64,000 bases of DNA from Herpetosiphonaceae bacterium (lineage in GTDB: Bacteria > Chloroflexota > Chloroflexia > Chloroflexales > Herpetosiphonaceae), in assembly GCA_026003835.1 (NCBI GenBank), contig BPHZ01000006.1, positions 1 through 64,000 on the forward strand, read 5' to 3'. Below the pieces are notes generated by a model that saw nothing but the letters and a program-made list of their open reading frames with translations, had not been told where the DNA came from and did no database searches. Below, piece by piece: positions 18,654 to 28,024 of this stretch. The first letter of the stretch is position 1. The number at the start of each line of letters is the position of its first letter. The translations under genes and the position numbers were made by a program.

Positions 18654-18898
18654 AAAAAAACGCCTCTCGTCCCGAAGGACGAAAAGCGACCGGCTTTCCG
18701 TGGTGCCACCTTCATTCGCCGCAGCAGCTCGTGAGCCGCCTGCGACCTCAATATGCTCTATAACGGGAGCACCCGGCACAGCTTAGAGCGCCAGCGGCGC
18801 TGTTCGCCGGCGACTCAGGAGTGGATTCGGCTCGTCGCGCTACCGCCATCGCAGCCCCGGCGGCTCTCTGAAAGCCAATACAAGCCTACAGTCTCCGT
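18654..18898 (-). promoter_or_regulatory. T-box riboswitch (serine specifier), transcriptional
   Basis: The minus-strand leader contains every T-box hallmark. Stem I has AGAGAGCCGCCGGGGCUG (around 18869-18852). A specifier region reads GAAUCCACUCCUGAGUC, where UCC (a serine codon) is in the expected position. The invariant T-box GGUGGCACCA is at 18710-18701. Last comes an intrinsic terminator: stem 18688-18677/18672-18661, loop UUCG, then seven U (18660-18654). Binding of uncharged tRNA-Ser should favour the antiterminator and readthrough into the two membrane-protein genes and serS. The specifier was placed by analogy with known leaders, not by folding. Confidence 0.9.
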
Positions 18899-18936
18899 CG
18901 TCGTCGTTCAAGTATAGTTTGCCTTCGTAAGAGTGG

Positions 18937-18965
18937 AGTATAGCATAGCCAGGGCTTGAGCGCAA
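18937..18965 (-). promoter_or_regulatory. Promoter of the T-box/serS operon
   Basis: On the minus strand TTGCGC (18965-18960), 17 bp, TATACT (18942-18937). Transcription would start near 18930, about 30 nt before Stem I. A second TATACT at 18916-18911 lacks a matching -35. Confidence 0.5.
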
Positions 18966-19123
18966 ACGCTGAAGCGGCGGTATATTCGACAGCTACGTAC
19001 CTGGACCATCGTCCCTGACTGCTGGCCCGCACCCCGGCGCGCCTAGCGCCCAGCGGCGAAAGCGCCGTCGCACTTAGTCTGTTAAAACATTTTTCTCCTG
19101 AGACGGTCAGAATAACAGTATAT

Positions 19124-19153
19124 TTGACATCCAGACCAAGGTTATTGTACAAT
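19124..19153 (+). promoter_or_regulatory. Promoter of the first subtilase gene
   Basis: TTGACA (19124-19129), an 18-bp spacer and TACAAT (19148-19153). It gives a leader of about 215 nt before the ATG at 19375. The leader holds a hairpin (CCACAG near 19205 with CTGTGG near 19226) and AAAAAGGAGGTGAT at about 19294-19307. Confidence 0.75.
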
Positions 19154-19293
19154 CGCGCCGCCACTACCAGTAGCTGACCTATACGAGGTCTGGCGTTCCA
19201 CAGAGCCCACAGTTGCGTTCTCCGCACTGTGGTGGTTTGTATTGGCCTGAAATCTCCATAAAGGCCAGCCCACCCTGTATCCTACTGCTGCAA

Positions 19294-19307
19294 AAAGGAG
19301 GTGATAA
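19294..19307 (+). promoter_or_regulatory. Upstream perfect anti-SD match in the subtilase leader (copy 1)
   Basis: AAAAAGGAGGTGAT complements the 3' end of 16S rRNA over 11 nt, but no ATG, GTG or TTG in usable position follows. The real start at 19375 has its own AAGGAG. The same motif occurs at 24054 before the second subtilase. Confidence 0.45.
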
Positions 19308-19374
19308 AGACCAGATTTCATAACACTCAACCGTAGCCTTACGTCTACCTGATTGTGTAAGGAGCAAGGTTTCG

Positions 19375-22300
19375 ATGCACAAACGATTCCTATCTATGAT
19401 GACCTTGCTGCTGGTTGCCGGACTGCTAGTCCCGTTCTCCACACTGGGCAGGCAGCCTGAAGAGTTCTCAGCAGCGACGACGACAACCCTCAATAGAGGT
19501 TCCACAGCCGCCCCGACCATTGAAACCAAGAATGAAACGGTAATCACAAAACTAAGCCCCGATCTCCGCGAGCTGGCGAAAGCCCGAGCCAAGCGCCCGG
19601 TCCTGGTCCGTGTACGCGTTGAACCGGGCAAGACCGATCTCGTCACCCGGCTCATGCAGCGCTCTGCTGTAAGCAAACCACTCGGTGCGTTTCAATGGGT
19701 GACCGGCGAGATCAGCAGCGCAAATCTGATAAAGCTGGCAGGTACTCCGGGCGTGCTTTCGATCAAGTCGACCGAAACCTTCAAGCCTGCCGAGGCTCCC
19801 GAGCTTGAGGAGCTGGTACCGCAGCTGCCCAATGCCCGCGAGTTGCGCGTGCAGACCAAGCAAGAGGGCAAGGATGCGCTTAGAAAGAAAGTTGAGTCAA
19901 TCAGCCGGCCGGATCGGCAGAAGCCTTCCGTCCCCTCTTCCAACCGACGCACGAGCCCCGCTGCGCCGTCCACCGTTCAGGTTGCCGATGTTCATGGCGC
20001 CTCCGCGACCCACAACAAAGGCTATACCGGCCAGGGCGTTGTTGCATCGGTTGTAGATACCGGCGTCGATTTCGGGCACCCGGACCTCCAGGGGACCCAG
20101 GCGCGGATTGCCAGTGGTCCCTATGCCGGCTGGCCCTTTGCCTACAATACCCTCTCCGGGGCCAACTACGCAATGGATTCTTCGATCACAATCGGTCCGG
20201 ATACCTACTGGGATTACGCGACATCCACCTGGTACGCTCACACGTTGCCAGTGATCGATAAGGTCTGCGATGGGGATGTCTGCTCGGGCTACCTGGTCAT
20301 CGATTATGGCAATCCCGATCCGGTTGATGGCTGGCCTCCGGTCGTCCTTGCCTTCACCTGGCCCGATACCTCGGTGAGCGGCAACTACCGCTACACCGTG
20401 CACCCAGATTTCTACCTGCTGCTTGCCGGCCTGAGTCTTGGCCTGGGCTATGCAGCCACTGATATTGCGCCGCCGGTCGTGATCGTCTCCGACGAGACCA
20501 CGGCTGGGGTCTATGACTCGGTCTACGTCGATATAGACTTCGACCAGGACCTGACCGACGAGAAGGCCATGCGCAAGGGCGATGAGCTAGCCGGAGCAGA
20601 CCTCTACGACGCCGCGGGCGCTCCCGGTACGGATGGCATTTGGGATCTTTCGGCAGGTATGTTGAGCTGGATCTCTGACGGCACCAACCCACCTCCCGGC
20701 GTCGATGTCCTCTATAGTGGCGTTGCGACTCCCGGCGCCGGCGAACTGCTCTCCTTCATTGGAGATGAGGACAGCCATGGCACCAACTGCGCTGGCGATA
20801 TCGCCGCCCAGGGCGTCATCACCGATCCGGAGTGGATCGGACCGGTCAACCCGCTCTTCGCCGGTGGTGAGAATGCCGGCGGTGCAGGTGGCGCGGTGCT
20901 CGCCGGCATGGCTCCGGATACAAAGATCGCTGCCTTCCAGAATGGCTTTTCGCTCGCCGAGGACTCCTGGATCTTGTCGGCGATTGGCTTCGACGGCCTG
21001 GCTGAAAGCGGCGACGAAGCCCAGATCATCAGCAACTCGTGGGGCTCCAGCGGCGTGCTCGACGATGGCTGGGATGATACCGCTCGCTTTGCGCAGTACT
21101 TGAATGAGTACTGGGCGCCGAGCTCCACCTTCCTGGTTGCTACGGGTAATGGCGGCCCCGGCTACGGTACGGTTACCTCGCCTGGCGGCGGTACGGTGAT
21201 CGATGTCGGCGCCAGCACCTCCTACGGGAGCTATGCTTTCTTTGAGTTCGTTGATCCCAGCCAGGCGACATGGGGCAATGTTCAGCCCTGGTCAAACCGC
21301 GGCCCAGGAATGTTGGGCGATCTGGCTCCTGACGTTGTAGCCGTCGGTGCATGGGGTACCGGCGCTCAACCGCTCAACCTGTACTTTGGCAATGGACAGG
21401 CGGCCTACGATCTCTTCGGCGGCACCTCGATGGCAACACCGATCGCCGCAGGCAATCTGGCGCTGGTCTACGACGCTTTTATGGCGGCCCAAGGTCGCTG
21501 GCCGACCTGGGAGGAGGCGCGGGCGATCTTGCTCAACGGCGCGCGCGATCTCGGCTACGATCCCTTCTCCCAGGGCGCCGGTAACGTAAATGCCGACCGC
21601 TCGACGGATATTGCCGCAGGCGAGGATTACTGGGTCCAGCCTGCCGAGTGGGTTGCGGGCGACTACCGTGGCACCGAGTATCCGGCGTTCCCCTCAGTGA
21701 TGCATGCGGGTGACTCATCGACCAAGACCTTCACGATTACCAACCCGCTGACGTCGCCGGTAACGATTGATATCAGCGACACGGTGCTTGAGCGGGTCCA
21801 CGAGGTGACTTTCACCGTTGATTTTGCTTCCTTCGCCGCAGATAACAACGGTGGTAGACGGCCGACCTGGATTACAGATGTGACCGAGTTGGTCACAACT
21901 TATGATCCGGATCTCATCCGCGCCCAGGTAGCGCTGCCTTTCAGTGTCTTCGATAGCGATAGCAACTACAGCGTTGATGATACCTGGCGCGTTTTCTTCT
22001 ACGACTGGAGCGATCTGAACGGCGACGGCGATCTCTGGGATGACACCGATTCTGATGGGATCATCGATGCCGGTGAGATCGACGACAACGTCAGCGGGTT
22101 GTACGAATACAATCGCTTCGCCTACGGCTACCCGGCGGGCACCACCAACGAAGTAAGTGTTGGCCGCGAGAGCCTCTCGCGCCTGCACGACGGTCTCTTC
22201 TTCGGCCTGATGCGCCGTGACGGCAGCGACGCCGTGTCGATCCAGGTTCGCATCACCGTCTACAAGAAGACCGACTGGGGCTGGCTGACCACCTCTGACA

Positions 22301-23640
22301 GCACGGTCACAGTGCCGGCCACTAGCAGCGTAACCTTTGACGCGACGGTGAGCGTGCCGGCGGACACGGCACCTGGAGCATACCAGGGCGCGATCGAGAT
22401 CAGCGAGGATACCGCTGGGACGCATAACATCATCCCGGTGATCGTTCACGTGGCCGCCGATTCGCCGACCTTCGACTTCGGCGCCACCTCGCTCAACGAA
22501 CCGGTAGGCGACCTGCCCTACGACAACGGGCACGTCTTCGGCTTCTCTGACTGGCGCTGGCGCTACGAGGCGGGCGACTGGCGGCTGTTCTACTACGATA
22601 TCACCGACGGCACAGAGAGACCTGGCCGGGCCATGATCGTCGATACAGCGTGGAACAGCCCGCAAACCGACATCGACACCTGGATCTTCGGCGCTGGGGA
22701 GGATGCCTACTCCGCCTTCGATCCCACATTCTTCGGTCCAAGCGGTGCGGAGCAGGTGGGAGGGAGCAATGACACCTACATCGGCAGCGGTAGGTTCCTC
22801 TTCGATACCGCGACCGGAGGCGCACGGGAGATCGTCAGCGGCGAACTCCGCGATGGTCTAGGCTTCTTGGGGTTGCACAACGTGCTCAACGCCGGGCAGC
22901 AGATCGGCGAGCCTTTCACCGGATCGGCCTACCAGGTCGAGGTCTGGCCGAGCCCGGCAGAGGTCTGGGCCGAGAATATCACCATCGAGTCGCCGCTGAC
23001 GTTTGAGGAGTCGTGGACAGTTACGTTCACATCAACTCGTGACATCGCGGAGGGCATCGCTGCTCTGACCTTCGGCCTATCCCAGCCGGATGTGAGACTC
23101 GACGAGACGACAATGCAGGATGATCCCGACGACGAGTGCACCTCCAGCTGGGTCGATGCTATCGATATAGCTAACGGCGGTTTGCTGGACATCACGACCA
23201 CCAGCGAAGCCGCCGGCCTGGATATCGATCTGTACCTCTATTTGGATGACGGCGATGGCATCTGGGATTGCAGCAGCGATACGCTGCTGGGCTCTTCGAC
23301 CACGTCGACAGCAGAAGAGCACGTTTCGGTCAGCCTACCCGCCGACGGCAGGTACTGGATAGCCGTGCATGGCTGGTCCGTACCGGGCGGCTCGCAGCCG
23401 TTTGACATTACCATCAAAGCTATCCAGGGTACTGATCTGGTTGTGAGTGGGCTGCCCGCCGGTGCGATCAGCGCCAATACGCCGGTCAGCTTTGAGGTCA
23501 GTTTCGAGAAGGCGATGTCCCGGCCCAGCACATGGGAGGGCATCCTCTTCATCGGCCCTGCCGCTGCTCCAACAGCGATCAAGGTGCCGGTTACGGTTGT
23601 CGCACCGGCCCAAAATTACCTGCCGATTATTGCCCGCTAA
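19375..23640 (+). CDS. Large secreted subtilisin-like serine protease (S8) with PPC domain
   Basis: A 1421-residue exported protease. A signal peptide (1-25) and a propeptide-like region (about 30-200) precede the S8 domain. The catalytic triad is Asp228 (SVVDTGVDFGHPDL), His468 (DSHGTNCAGD) and Ser685 (GGTSMATPIAAGNLAL), and the oxyanion Asn lies in VATGNGGPG. About 240 residues separate Asp and His, far more than in classical subtilisin, so a large insertion sits in the catalytic domain. Asp-rich calcium-binding-like loops (DWSDLNGDGDLWDDTDSDGI) occur near residue 880-900. A PPC domain follows around 1245-1350. The protein ends with QNYLPIIAR, the tail seen on many exported Chloroflexota proteins. 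It is monocistronic, with palindrome B 14 nt after the stop. Confidence 0.93.
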   Translation: MHKRFLSMMTLLLVAGLLVPFSTLGRQPEEFSAATTTTLNRGSTAAPTIETKNETVITKLSPDLRELAKARAKRPVLVRVRVEPGKTDLVTRLMQRSAVSKPLGAFQWVTGEISSANLIKLAGTPGVLSIKSTETFKPAEAPELEELVPQLPNARELRVQTKQEGKDALRKKVESISRPDRQKPSVPSSNRRTSPAAPSTVQVADVHGASATHNKGYTGQGVVASVVDTGVDFGHPDLQGTQARIASGPYAGWPFAYNTLSGANYAMDSSITIGPDTYWDYATSTWYAHTLPVIDKVCDGDVCSGYLVIDYGNPDPVDGWPPVVLAFTWPDTSVSGNYRYTVHPDFYLLLAGLSLGLGYAATDIAPPVVIVSDETTAGVYDSVYVDIDFDQDLTDEKAMRKGDELAGADLYDAAGAPGTDGIWDLSAGMLSWISDGTNPPPGVDVLYSGVATPGAGELLSFIGDEDSHGTNCAGDIAAQGVITDPEWIGPVNPLFAGGENAGGAGGAVLAGMAPDTKIAAFQNGFSLAEDSWILSAIGFDGLAESGDEAQIISNSWGSSGVLDDGWDDTARFAQYLNEYWAPSSTFLVATGNGGPGYGTVTSPGGGTVIDVGASTSYGSYAFFEFVDPSQATWGNVQPWSNRGPGMLGDLAPDVVAVGAWGTGAQPLNLYFGNGQAAYDLFGGTSMATPIAAGNLALVYDAFMAAQGRWPTWEEARAILLNGARDLGYDPFSQGAGNVNADRSTDIAAGEDYWVQPAEWVAGDYRGTEYPAFPSVMHAGDSSTKTFTITNPLTSPVTIDISDTVLERVHEVTFTVDFASFAADNNGGRRPTWITDVTELVTTYDPDLIRAQVALPFSVFDSDSNYSVDDTWRVFFYDWSDLNGDGDLWDDTDSDGIIDAGEIDDNVSGLYEYNRFAYGYPAGTTNEVSVGRESLSRLHDGLFFGLMRRDGSDAVSIQVRITVYKKTDWGWLTTSDSTVTVPATSSVTFDATVSVPADTAPGAYQGAIEISEDTAGTHNIIPVIVHVAADSPTFDFGATSLNEPVGDLPYDNGHVFGFSDWRWRYEAGDWRLFYYDITDGTERPGRAMIVDTAWNSPQTDIDTWIFGAGEDAYSAFDPTFFGPSGAEQVGGSNDTYIGSGRFLFDTATGGAREIVSGELRDGLGFLGLHNVLNAGQQIGEPFTGSAYQVEVWPSPAEVWAENITIESPLTFEESWTVTFTSTRDIAEGIAALTFGLSQPDVRLDETTMQDDPDDECTSSWVDAIDIANGGLLDITTTSEAAGLDIDLYLYLDDGDGIWDCSSDTLLGSSTTSTAEEHVSVSLPADGRYWIAVHGWSVPGGSQPFDITIKAIQGTDLVVSGLPAGAISANTPVSFEVSFEKAMSRPSTWEGILFIGPAAAPTAIKVPVTVVAPAQNYLPIIAR

Positions 23641-23653
23641 ATCTACGAACGGT

Positions 23654-23698
23654 GATGGGGAGGTTCAGAAGGGCATAGCCCCTCCGGTTCTCCTCATC
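23654..23698. repeat. Dispersed palindrome, copy B
   Basis: An imperfect inverted repeat running from GATGGGGAGG to CTCCTCATC with a GGGC-ATA-GCCC tip. The tail ACTATGGTTCTAGTAG resembles the GGTGGTGGTCCACTAG tail of copy D. Confidence 0.7.
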
Positions 23699-24053
23699 AC
23701 CATCACTATGGTTCTAGTAGGCTTAGAAGGCACAGAGGTCGTCAGGAAACCCCGGCGGCCTCTGTACGTTACTGTCTCCAAGAATCGCAGCGATCACAAA
23801 GCCTTGTTTGACAATTTGTTGGGCAGCAACTAGAATAACCTCGCTTCTATCCGCTTCTAGTACGTAGTGAAGCGAAGCTCTCTACAGCCCAATAGCCCAA
23901 GGAATCCTCCGACAATATCGAGGATCGACCTGCTGCCGGTACTCATGCAGGCCATCGCTACACTACTTTTTCTATTCTTTATTCGTCAGGGTAACACGGT
24001 CAGCTGCCAGTCTTCTGGGTGATTGGGCCTGGGTAGAGCGCTACCTGCCCGGA

Positions 24054-24066
24054 AAAGGAGGTGATA
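24054..24066 (+). promoter_or_regulatory. Upstream perfect anti-SD match in the subtilase leader (copy 2)
   Basis: AAAAGGAGGTGAT, followed 7 nt later by CCAG and ATT, repeats the arrangement at 19294. The functional start at 24133 is served by AAGGAGCAAGG further down. Confidence 0.45.
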
Positions 24067-24132
24067 GCGCCAGCATTGACCCGCCACTTGCAATGCAACT
24101 TGATCCATTATAATAAGGAGCAAGGATGCCCC

Positions 24133-27100
24133 ATGCGTAAACAACTCGTTTCCCTCGTGACCCTCATGGTCGCTGTGAGCTTGCTGCTGCCGTTTGCTAC
24201 CAAGGCGCAGCAGCCGGCCGACCAGTCTAGCACAAAACGGCCCGAGATTTCGAAGACAAAACCCGAATTGCTTCAGGTGGATCCTGAAAACGTGTCTGTC
24301 GATGGTGTCAAGCCCGCTGCGCTGCGCGGCCCCGCCGGCGACGAGCTTATAACCGTGATGGTTGAGCTGAGCGATGAGCCGGTTCTGGTGGCCTGGCACA
24401 AAGCACGCCAGGGGAACACCTTGGCCGCCGCTGGTGCGGTCGCCAGGAACCAGGCGAACACCATCAATGCTGCCCAAGAGCGCTTGCTGCCACAGATCAA
24501 CGCAATTGGCGGCAAAGTGCTCTATCGTGTTCAGCGCACGCTCAACGGCATCGCCGTGACCCTGCCTGCCAAGCAGGTGGAAGAGCTGCGCAAGCTGGAG
24601 GGCGTTTCCGCTGTGCGCGTGATGACGCCGAAGAGGCCAGCTAACGCGAGCGGCGCGTCTCTGATTGGTGCTCCCCAGCTCTGGGATGCTGTCTCAGGCC
24701 TTGACCTCCGCGGCGAGGGCATGAAGATCGGTATTGTCGATACGGGTATCGATTACATTCACACCGACTTCGGCGGCTCGGGGCTGGAGGCCGACTACCT
24801 GGCTAATGACACGACGGCGATCACCGAGACCGGCGGCGCCGCCTTCCCAACTGCAAAAGTTGTCGGTGGCTGGGACTTCGCCGGCGACGCTTACGATGCC
24901 TCCAGCAATGATCCCGCAGCCTACACCCCTGTTCCCGATCCCGATCCGATGGACTGCAACGGGCACGGCACGCATGTGGCGGGTACTGCCGCTGGCTACG
25001 GCGTCAACGCTGACGGCACGACGTACGAGGGGCCATGGGATGCCAGCAGTGTGCCGACCGAGACAATGCGCATCGGCCCAGGTGTTGCGCCGCTAGCGGA
25101 TCTCTACGCACTACGTGTCTTCGGCTGCGACGGCTCGACCAATCTGGTCGTCGCGGCGCTTGAATGGGCCACCGACCCCAACGGCGACTTTGACTTCTCG
25201 GATCACCTCGACGTTGTCAATATGTCGCTTGGCTCCGACTTCGGCTCCGGCTCCGAGCTGGATCCCGACATCATGGCTACCAATAACGCCGCGCTGGCTG
25301 ACGTTGTGGTTGTCGCCTCGGCCGGCAACTCCGGCGACACCTTCTATATTACAGGTGCGCCTGCAGCGGCCGACTGGGCGATCAGCGTGGCTGCTTCAGT
25401 GGATAGCACCTCGGTCTTTGACGGCTTCGAGGTTCACGATCCCGCATCGATCGCCGGTCTCTATCCGGCGGACCTTGGCATTCTCTACGACTGGTCACTG
25501 GGTGGCGTAACCGGCCAGGTGGTCTACCCTCCGACGCAGAGCAGTGGCTGCGAAGACTTTGACGCGGCCAACACCGACATTATCAGCGGCAATATCGTCC
25601 TGCTGGATTGGACCGACGGCGAGTGCGGCTCGTTCGCGCGCGGCACCAATGCCGCTGAGGCCGGCGCTATCGGTATGATCCTCGCCGATAACTCCGCAGT
25701 GTTCGACCTGAGCATTTTCGGCAGCGACGTTATTCCCTCAATCTCGACGGATAACGGCACCGGCCAGACGTTGAAGGATGCCATTGCCAATGGCGACACG
25801 GTAACCGCTACCCTCAGCACCGATTACCCGGCAGCGGTGAAGTTCGTCAACGAAGACCAGGTGGATAGCCTGGCCGACTTCACCTCGCGCGGCCCGCGCC
25901 GCGGCGACACAGCGCTCAAGCCCGACGTCGCCGCCCCCGGCGTGACAATCTTCTCGGCCGCTACCGGCACCGGCAACCAGGGCGCGAGCTTCAACGGCAC
26001 CTCGATGGCGGCGCCGCACGTCGCCGGCTCGATGGCCTTGCTGCGCCAGCTGCACCCTGACTGGAGCGTTGAGGAGCTGAAGGCGCTGGTGATGAATACT
26101 GCCGGCGCACAGACGCGCGTTGACGGCCAAACCGGCGCGCCCTACTCGCCCAGCCGCCAGGGCGCCGGTCGTGTTGAGCTGGCGAACGCTGGCGCAACCG
26201 ACGTCGTCGCTTACAACGCCGATAACCCCGGCCTGGTCAGCATTTCCTTCGGCGCGCCCCAGGTCGTTGACTCGCATACAATGGTCAAGAATGTGCGGGT
26301 CGTCAACAAGGGCGATTTCGATGTCACCTACGATATCAGCGTCGAAGAGGTGGTCACCTCAACTGGTGTACTGGTCAGCATTATCGGCGGCAACAGCATC
26401 ACCGTCCCGGCCCACAGCAGCCGGACCTTCGCCGTTCAGCTGTCGGTGGATGCCAACGCGCTTGATCGGGAGCTTGACTCCGCGACCGATCCCGCGCCGC
26501 TAGGTGTCCTCCGCCACTTCCTCAACGAGCACGCCGGCTATGTCTGGCTGACGCCGGTGGCAACTGAATTCCAGTCCACGCTGCTCGGCGAGAACGAGGT
26601 GCCGGCAGTTGATACGACAATGCAGGGCTGGGGCCGCTTTGAGTACGATCCGGCGACCAACGAGCTGAGCTACACCGTGGATCTTGAGAGCAGCGAGGTG
26701 TTCACCGTTACCGCCGCCCATATCCACTATGGTGTCAAAGGACAGAACGGCGGTGTTGCCTACCCGCTCTGCGGCAGTGGTACCTGTCCGGCTCCCGGCA
26801 TGACAGGAACACTGGAGGGCATAGTAACCCTGAGCGAGACCGATGAGGCGCTGCTCTACAGCGGCGGACTCTACGTCAACGTCCACACCAGCGCCAACTC
26901 TGGCGGCGAGATCCGTGGGCAGATCGTCCAGCAGTCGGCGCTGAAGGTACCCTTCTACGCGGCGCCGCGCCCGGCCTCGGATATGCGGGCCTCGGGTTCG
27001 CTCGACTTCGGCACATCCAGCAGCGCGTCCCTGCCGCTTGTCGGCACCGGTGTGAACACCGGCCAGCAGTCCTCGCTGGTGTGGGCGCTGGAGCTGCACG

Positions 27101-27837
27101 AGCGCAGCGTCAACGATAGCTGGACCAGCGGCATCCAGGATTCGGGCGACCTGAAGTATGTCGGCGTCGGCAGCGATGTCTCGGCTACGGGCACGCTCAC
27201 CGACGACACCTTCATCTACTTCGGCGTTGCCACCTATGGGCCCTGGTCAACCCCCCAGGCCCCCTATGATGTCGAGTTCGATATCTATATCGATACGGAT
27301 CGCGATGGAAGTTCGGACTTCGTCATCTTCAACTACAACGCTCTCCAGTTGCTTGGTGGCGGGGATGCCGACGATACCCTGATTTCGGTCATTTATGATC
27401 TGAACGCAAGCGATGTCGTCGACTTCTGGTTCATCAATGGTCTCATGGCTTCCACCGACACCGCGCCCTACAACTCGTCGGTGCTGGTGCTGCCCGCGAC
27501 GGCAGGCAACCTTGGCCTGACCGAGGGCAACAGCCGCTTCAACTACTACGTTGTAACCTATCAGCGCGAGACGACCGGTGTAAGCGATATCTCCGCCATT
27601 CACACCTTCGATCCCGCAGCGCCGGCGCTCGACGCAGGTGGCGGCGACGCACCGGTGTGGCTCGATCTGGACGGCGAAACGATCCCTGTGGAGCTGAATC
27701 GGGGCAGCTGGTTGATCGATCAGCCGCTGGGCCTGCTGCTGCTCCATCACTTCAACGTCCCCGCCAAGCAGGCGGAGGTCGTCAATGTGACGGTGGACGG
27801 CTTCGAGCGGATCTATCTGCCGATTACCGTCCGCTAA
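24133..27837 (+). CDS. Large secreted subtilisin-like serine protease (S8) with I9 propeptide, PA insert and CHRD domain
   Basis: A 1234-residue exported protease. The order is: signal peptide (1-26), an inhibitor I9-type propeptide (about 70-160), then the S8 domain with Asp203 (IGIVDTGIDYIHTDF), His278 (NGHGTHVAGTAAGYG) and Ser624 (GTSMAAPHVAGSMALL). A protease-associated (PA) domain is inserted between His and Ser (about 430-560). A Fn3-like stretch follows, then a CHRD domain (about 811-935, with AAHIHYG and SGGEIRGQI). A beta-rich C-terminal region ends in RIYLPITVR. ATG 24133 is used: it follows the AAGGAGCAAGG element and begins the signal peptide. It is a distant paralog of the upstream protease and has the related leader. 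An intrinsic terminator follows. Confidence 0.94.
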   Translation: MRKQLVSLVTLMVAVSLLLPFATKAQQPADQSSTKRPEISKTKPELLQVDPENVSVDGVKPAALRGPAGDELITVMVELSDEPVLVAWHKARQGNTLAAAGAVARNQANTINAAQERLLPQINAIGGKVLYRVQRTLNGIAVTLPAKQVEELRKLEGVSAVRVMTPKRPANASGASLIGAPQLWDAVSGLDLRGEGMKIGIVDTGIDYIHTDFGGSGLEADYLANDTTAITETGGAAFPTAKVVGGWDFAGDAYDASSNDPAAYTPVPDPDPMDCNGHGTHVAGTAAGYGVNADGTTYEGPWDASSVPTETMRIGPGVAPLADLYALRVFGCDGSTNLVVAALEWATDPNGDFDFSDHLDVVNMSLGSDFGSGSELDPDIMATNNAALADVVVVASAGNSGDTFYITGAPAAADWAISVAASVDSTSVFDGFEVHDPASIAGLYPADLGILYDWSLGGVTGQVVYPPTQSSGCEDFDAANTDIISGNIVLLDWTDGECGSFARGTNAAEAGAIGMILADNSAVFDLSIFGSDVIPSISTDNGTGQTLKDAIANGDTVTATLSTDYPAAVKFVNEDQVDSLADFTSRGPRRGDTALKPDVAAPGVTIFSAATGTGNQGASFNGTSMAAPHVAGSMALLRQLHPDWSVEELKALVMNTAGAQTRVDGQTGAPYSPSRQGAGRVELANAGATDVVAYNADNPGLVSISFGAPQVVDSHTMVKNVRVVNKGDFDVTYDISVEEVVTSTGVLVSIIGGNSITVPAHSSRTFAVQLSVDANALDRELDSATDPAPLGVLRHFLNEHAGYVWLTPVATEFQSTLLGENEVPAVDTTMQGWGRFEYDPATNELSYTVDLESSEVFTVTAAHIHYGVKGQNGGVAYPLCGSGTCPAPGMTGTLEGIVTLSETDEALLYSGGLYVNVHTSANSGGEIRGQIVQQSALKVPFYAAPRPASDMRASGSLDFGTSSSASLPLVGTGVNTGQQSSLVWALELHERSVNDSWTSGIQDSGDLKYVGVGSDVSATGTLTDDTFIYFGVATYGPWSTPQAPYDVEFDIYIDTDRDGSSDFVIFNYNALQLLGGGDADDTLISVIYDLNASDVVDFWFINGLMASTDTAPYNSSVLVLPATAGNLGLTEGNSRFNYYVVTYQRETTGVSDISAIHTFDPAAPALDAGGGDAPVWLDLDGETIPVELNRGSWLIDQPLGLLLLHHFNVPAKQAEVVNVTVDGFERIYLPITVR

Positions 27838-27857
27838 ACCTGCCTGCCGCAGGCAAG

Positions 27858-27894
27858 AGAGGCCGTGGGATAACACCCGCGGCCTCTTTTGTTG
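27858..27894 (+). terminator. Intrinsic terminator of the second subtilase
   Basis: AGAGGCCGTGGG (27858-27869) pairs with CCCGCGGCCTCT (27876-27887), with one G-T pair and a 6-nt loop, followed by TTTTGTT. Confidence 0.85.
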
Positions 27895-28024
27895 TGGCTC
27901 GCCGAGCCCGCCGCGCCTTCAGGTCAGAGGCGCTGTTCTCTTATGCTCAATTGTTTCCAATATGGTATGATTGCAGCGCGTTGGATTTGGATACCGCGAC
28001 GATCTCGCTAGCTGAGGAGGAGTG

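Larger units (their letters stand above)
23641..24132 (+). other. Intergenic region between the two subtilase genes
   Basis: It contains palindromic repeat B (23654-23698) and the second subtilase leader. That leader has a hairpin GGGTAG-AGCG-CTACC near 24033-24049, AAAAGGAGGTGAT at 24054-24066, and a TATAAT (24109-24114) very close to the start. No other coding sequence is supported. Confidence 0.5.

Noticed and set aside
24109-24114. TATAAT as the main promoter of the second subtilase
   Set aside because: It would start the transcript almost at the ATG and leave out the shared leader; the -35 spacing is only 15 bp. Kept only as an alternative.
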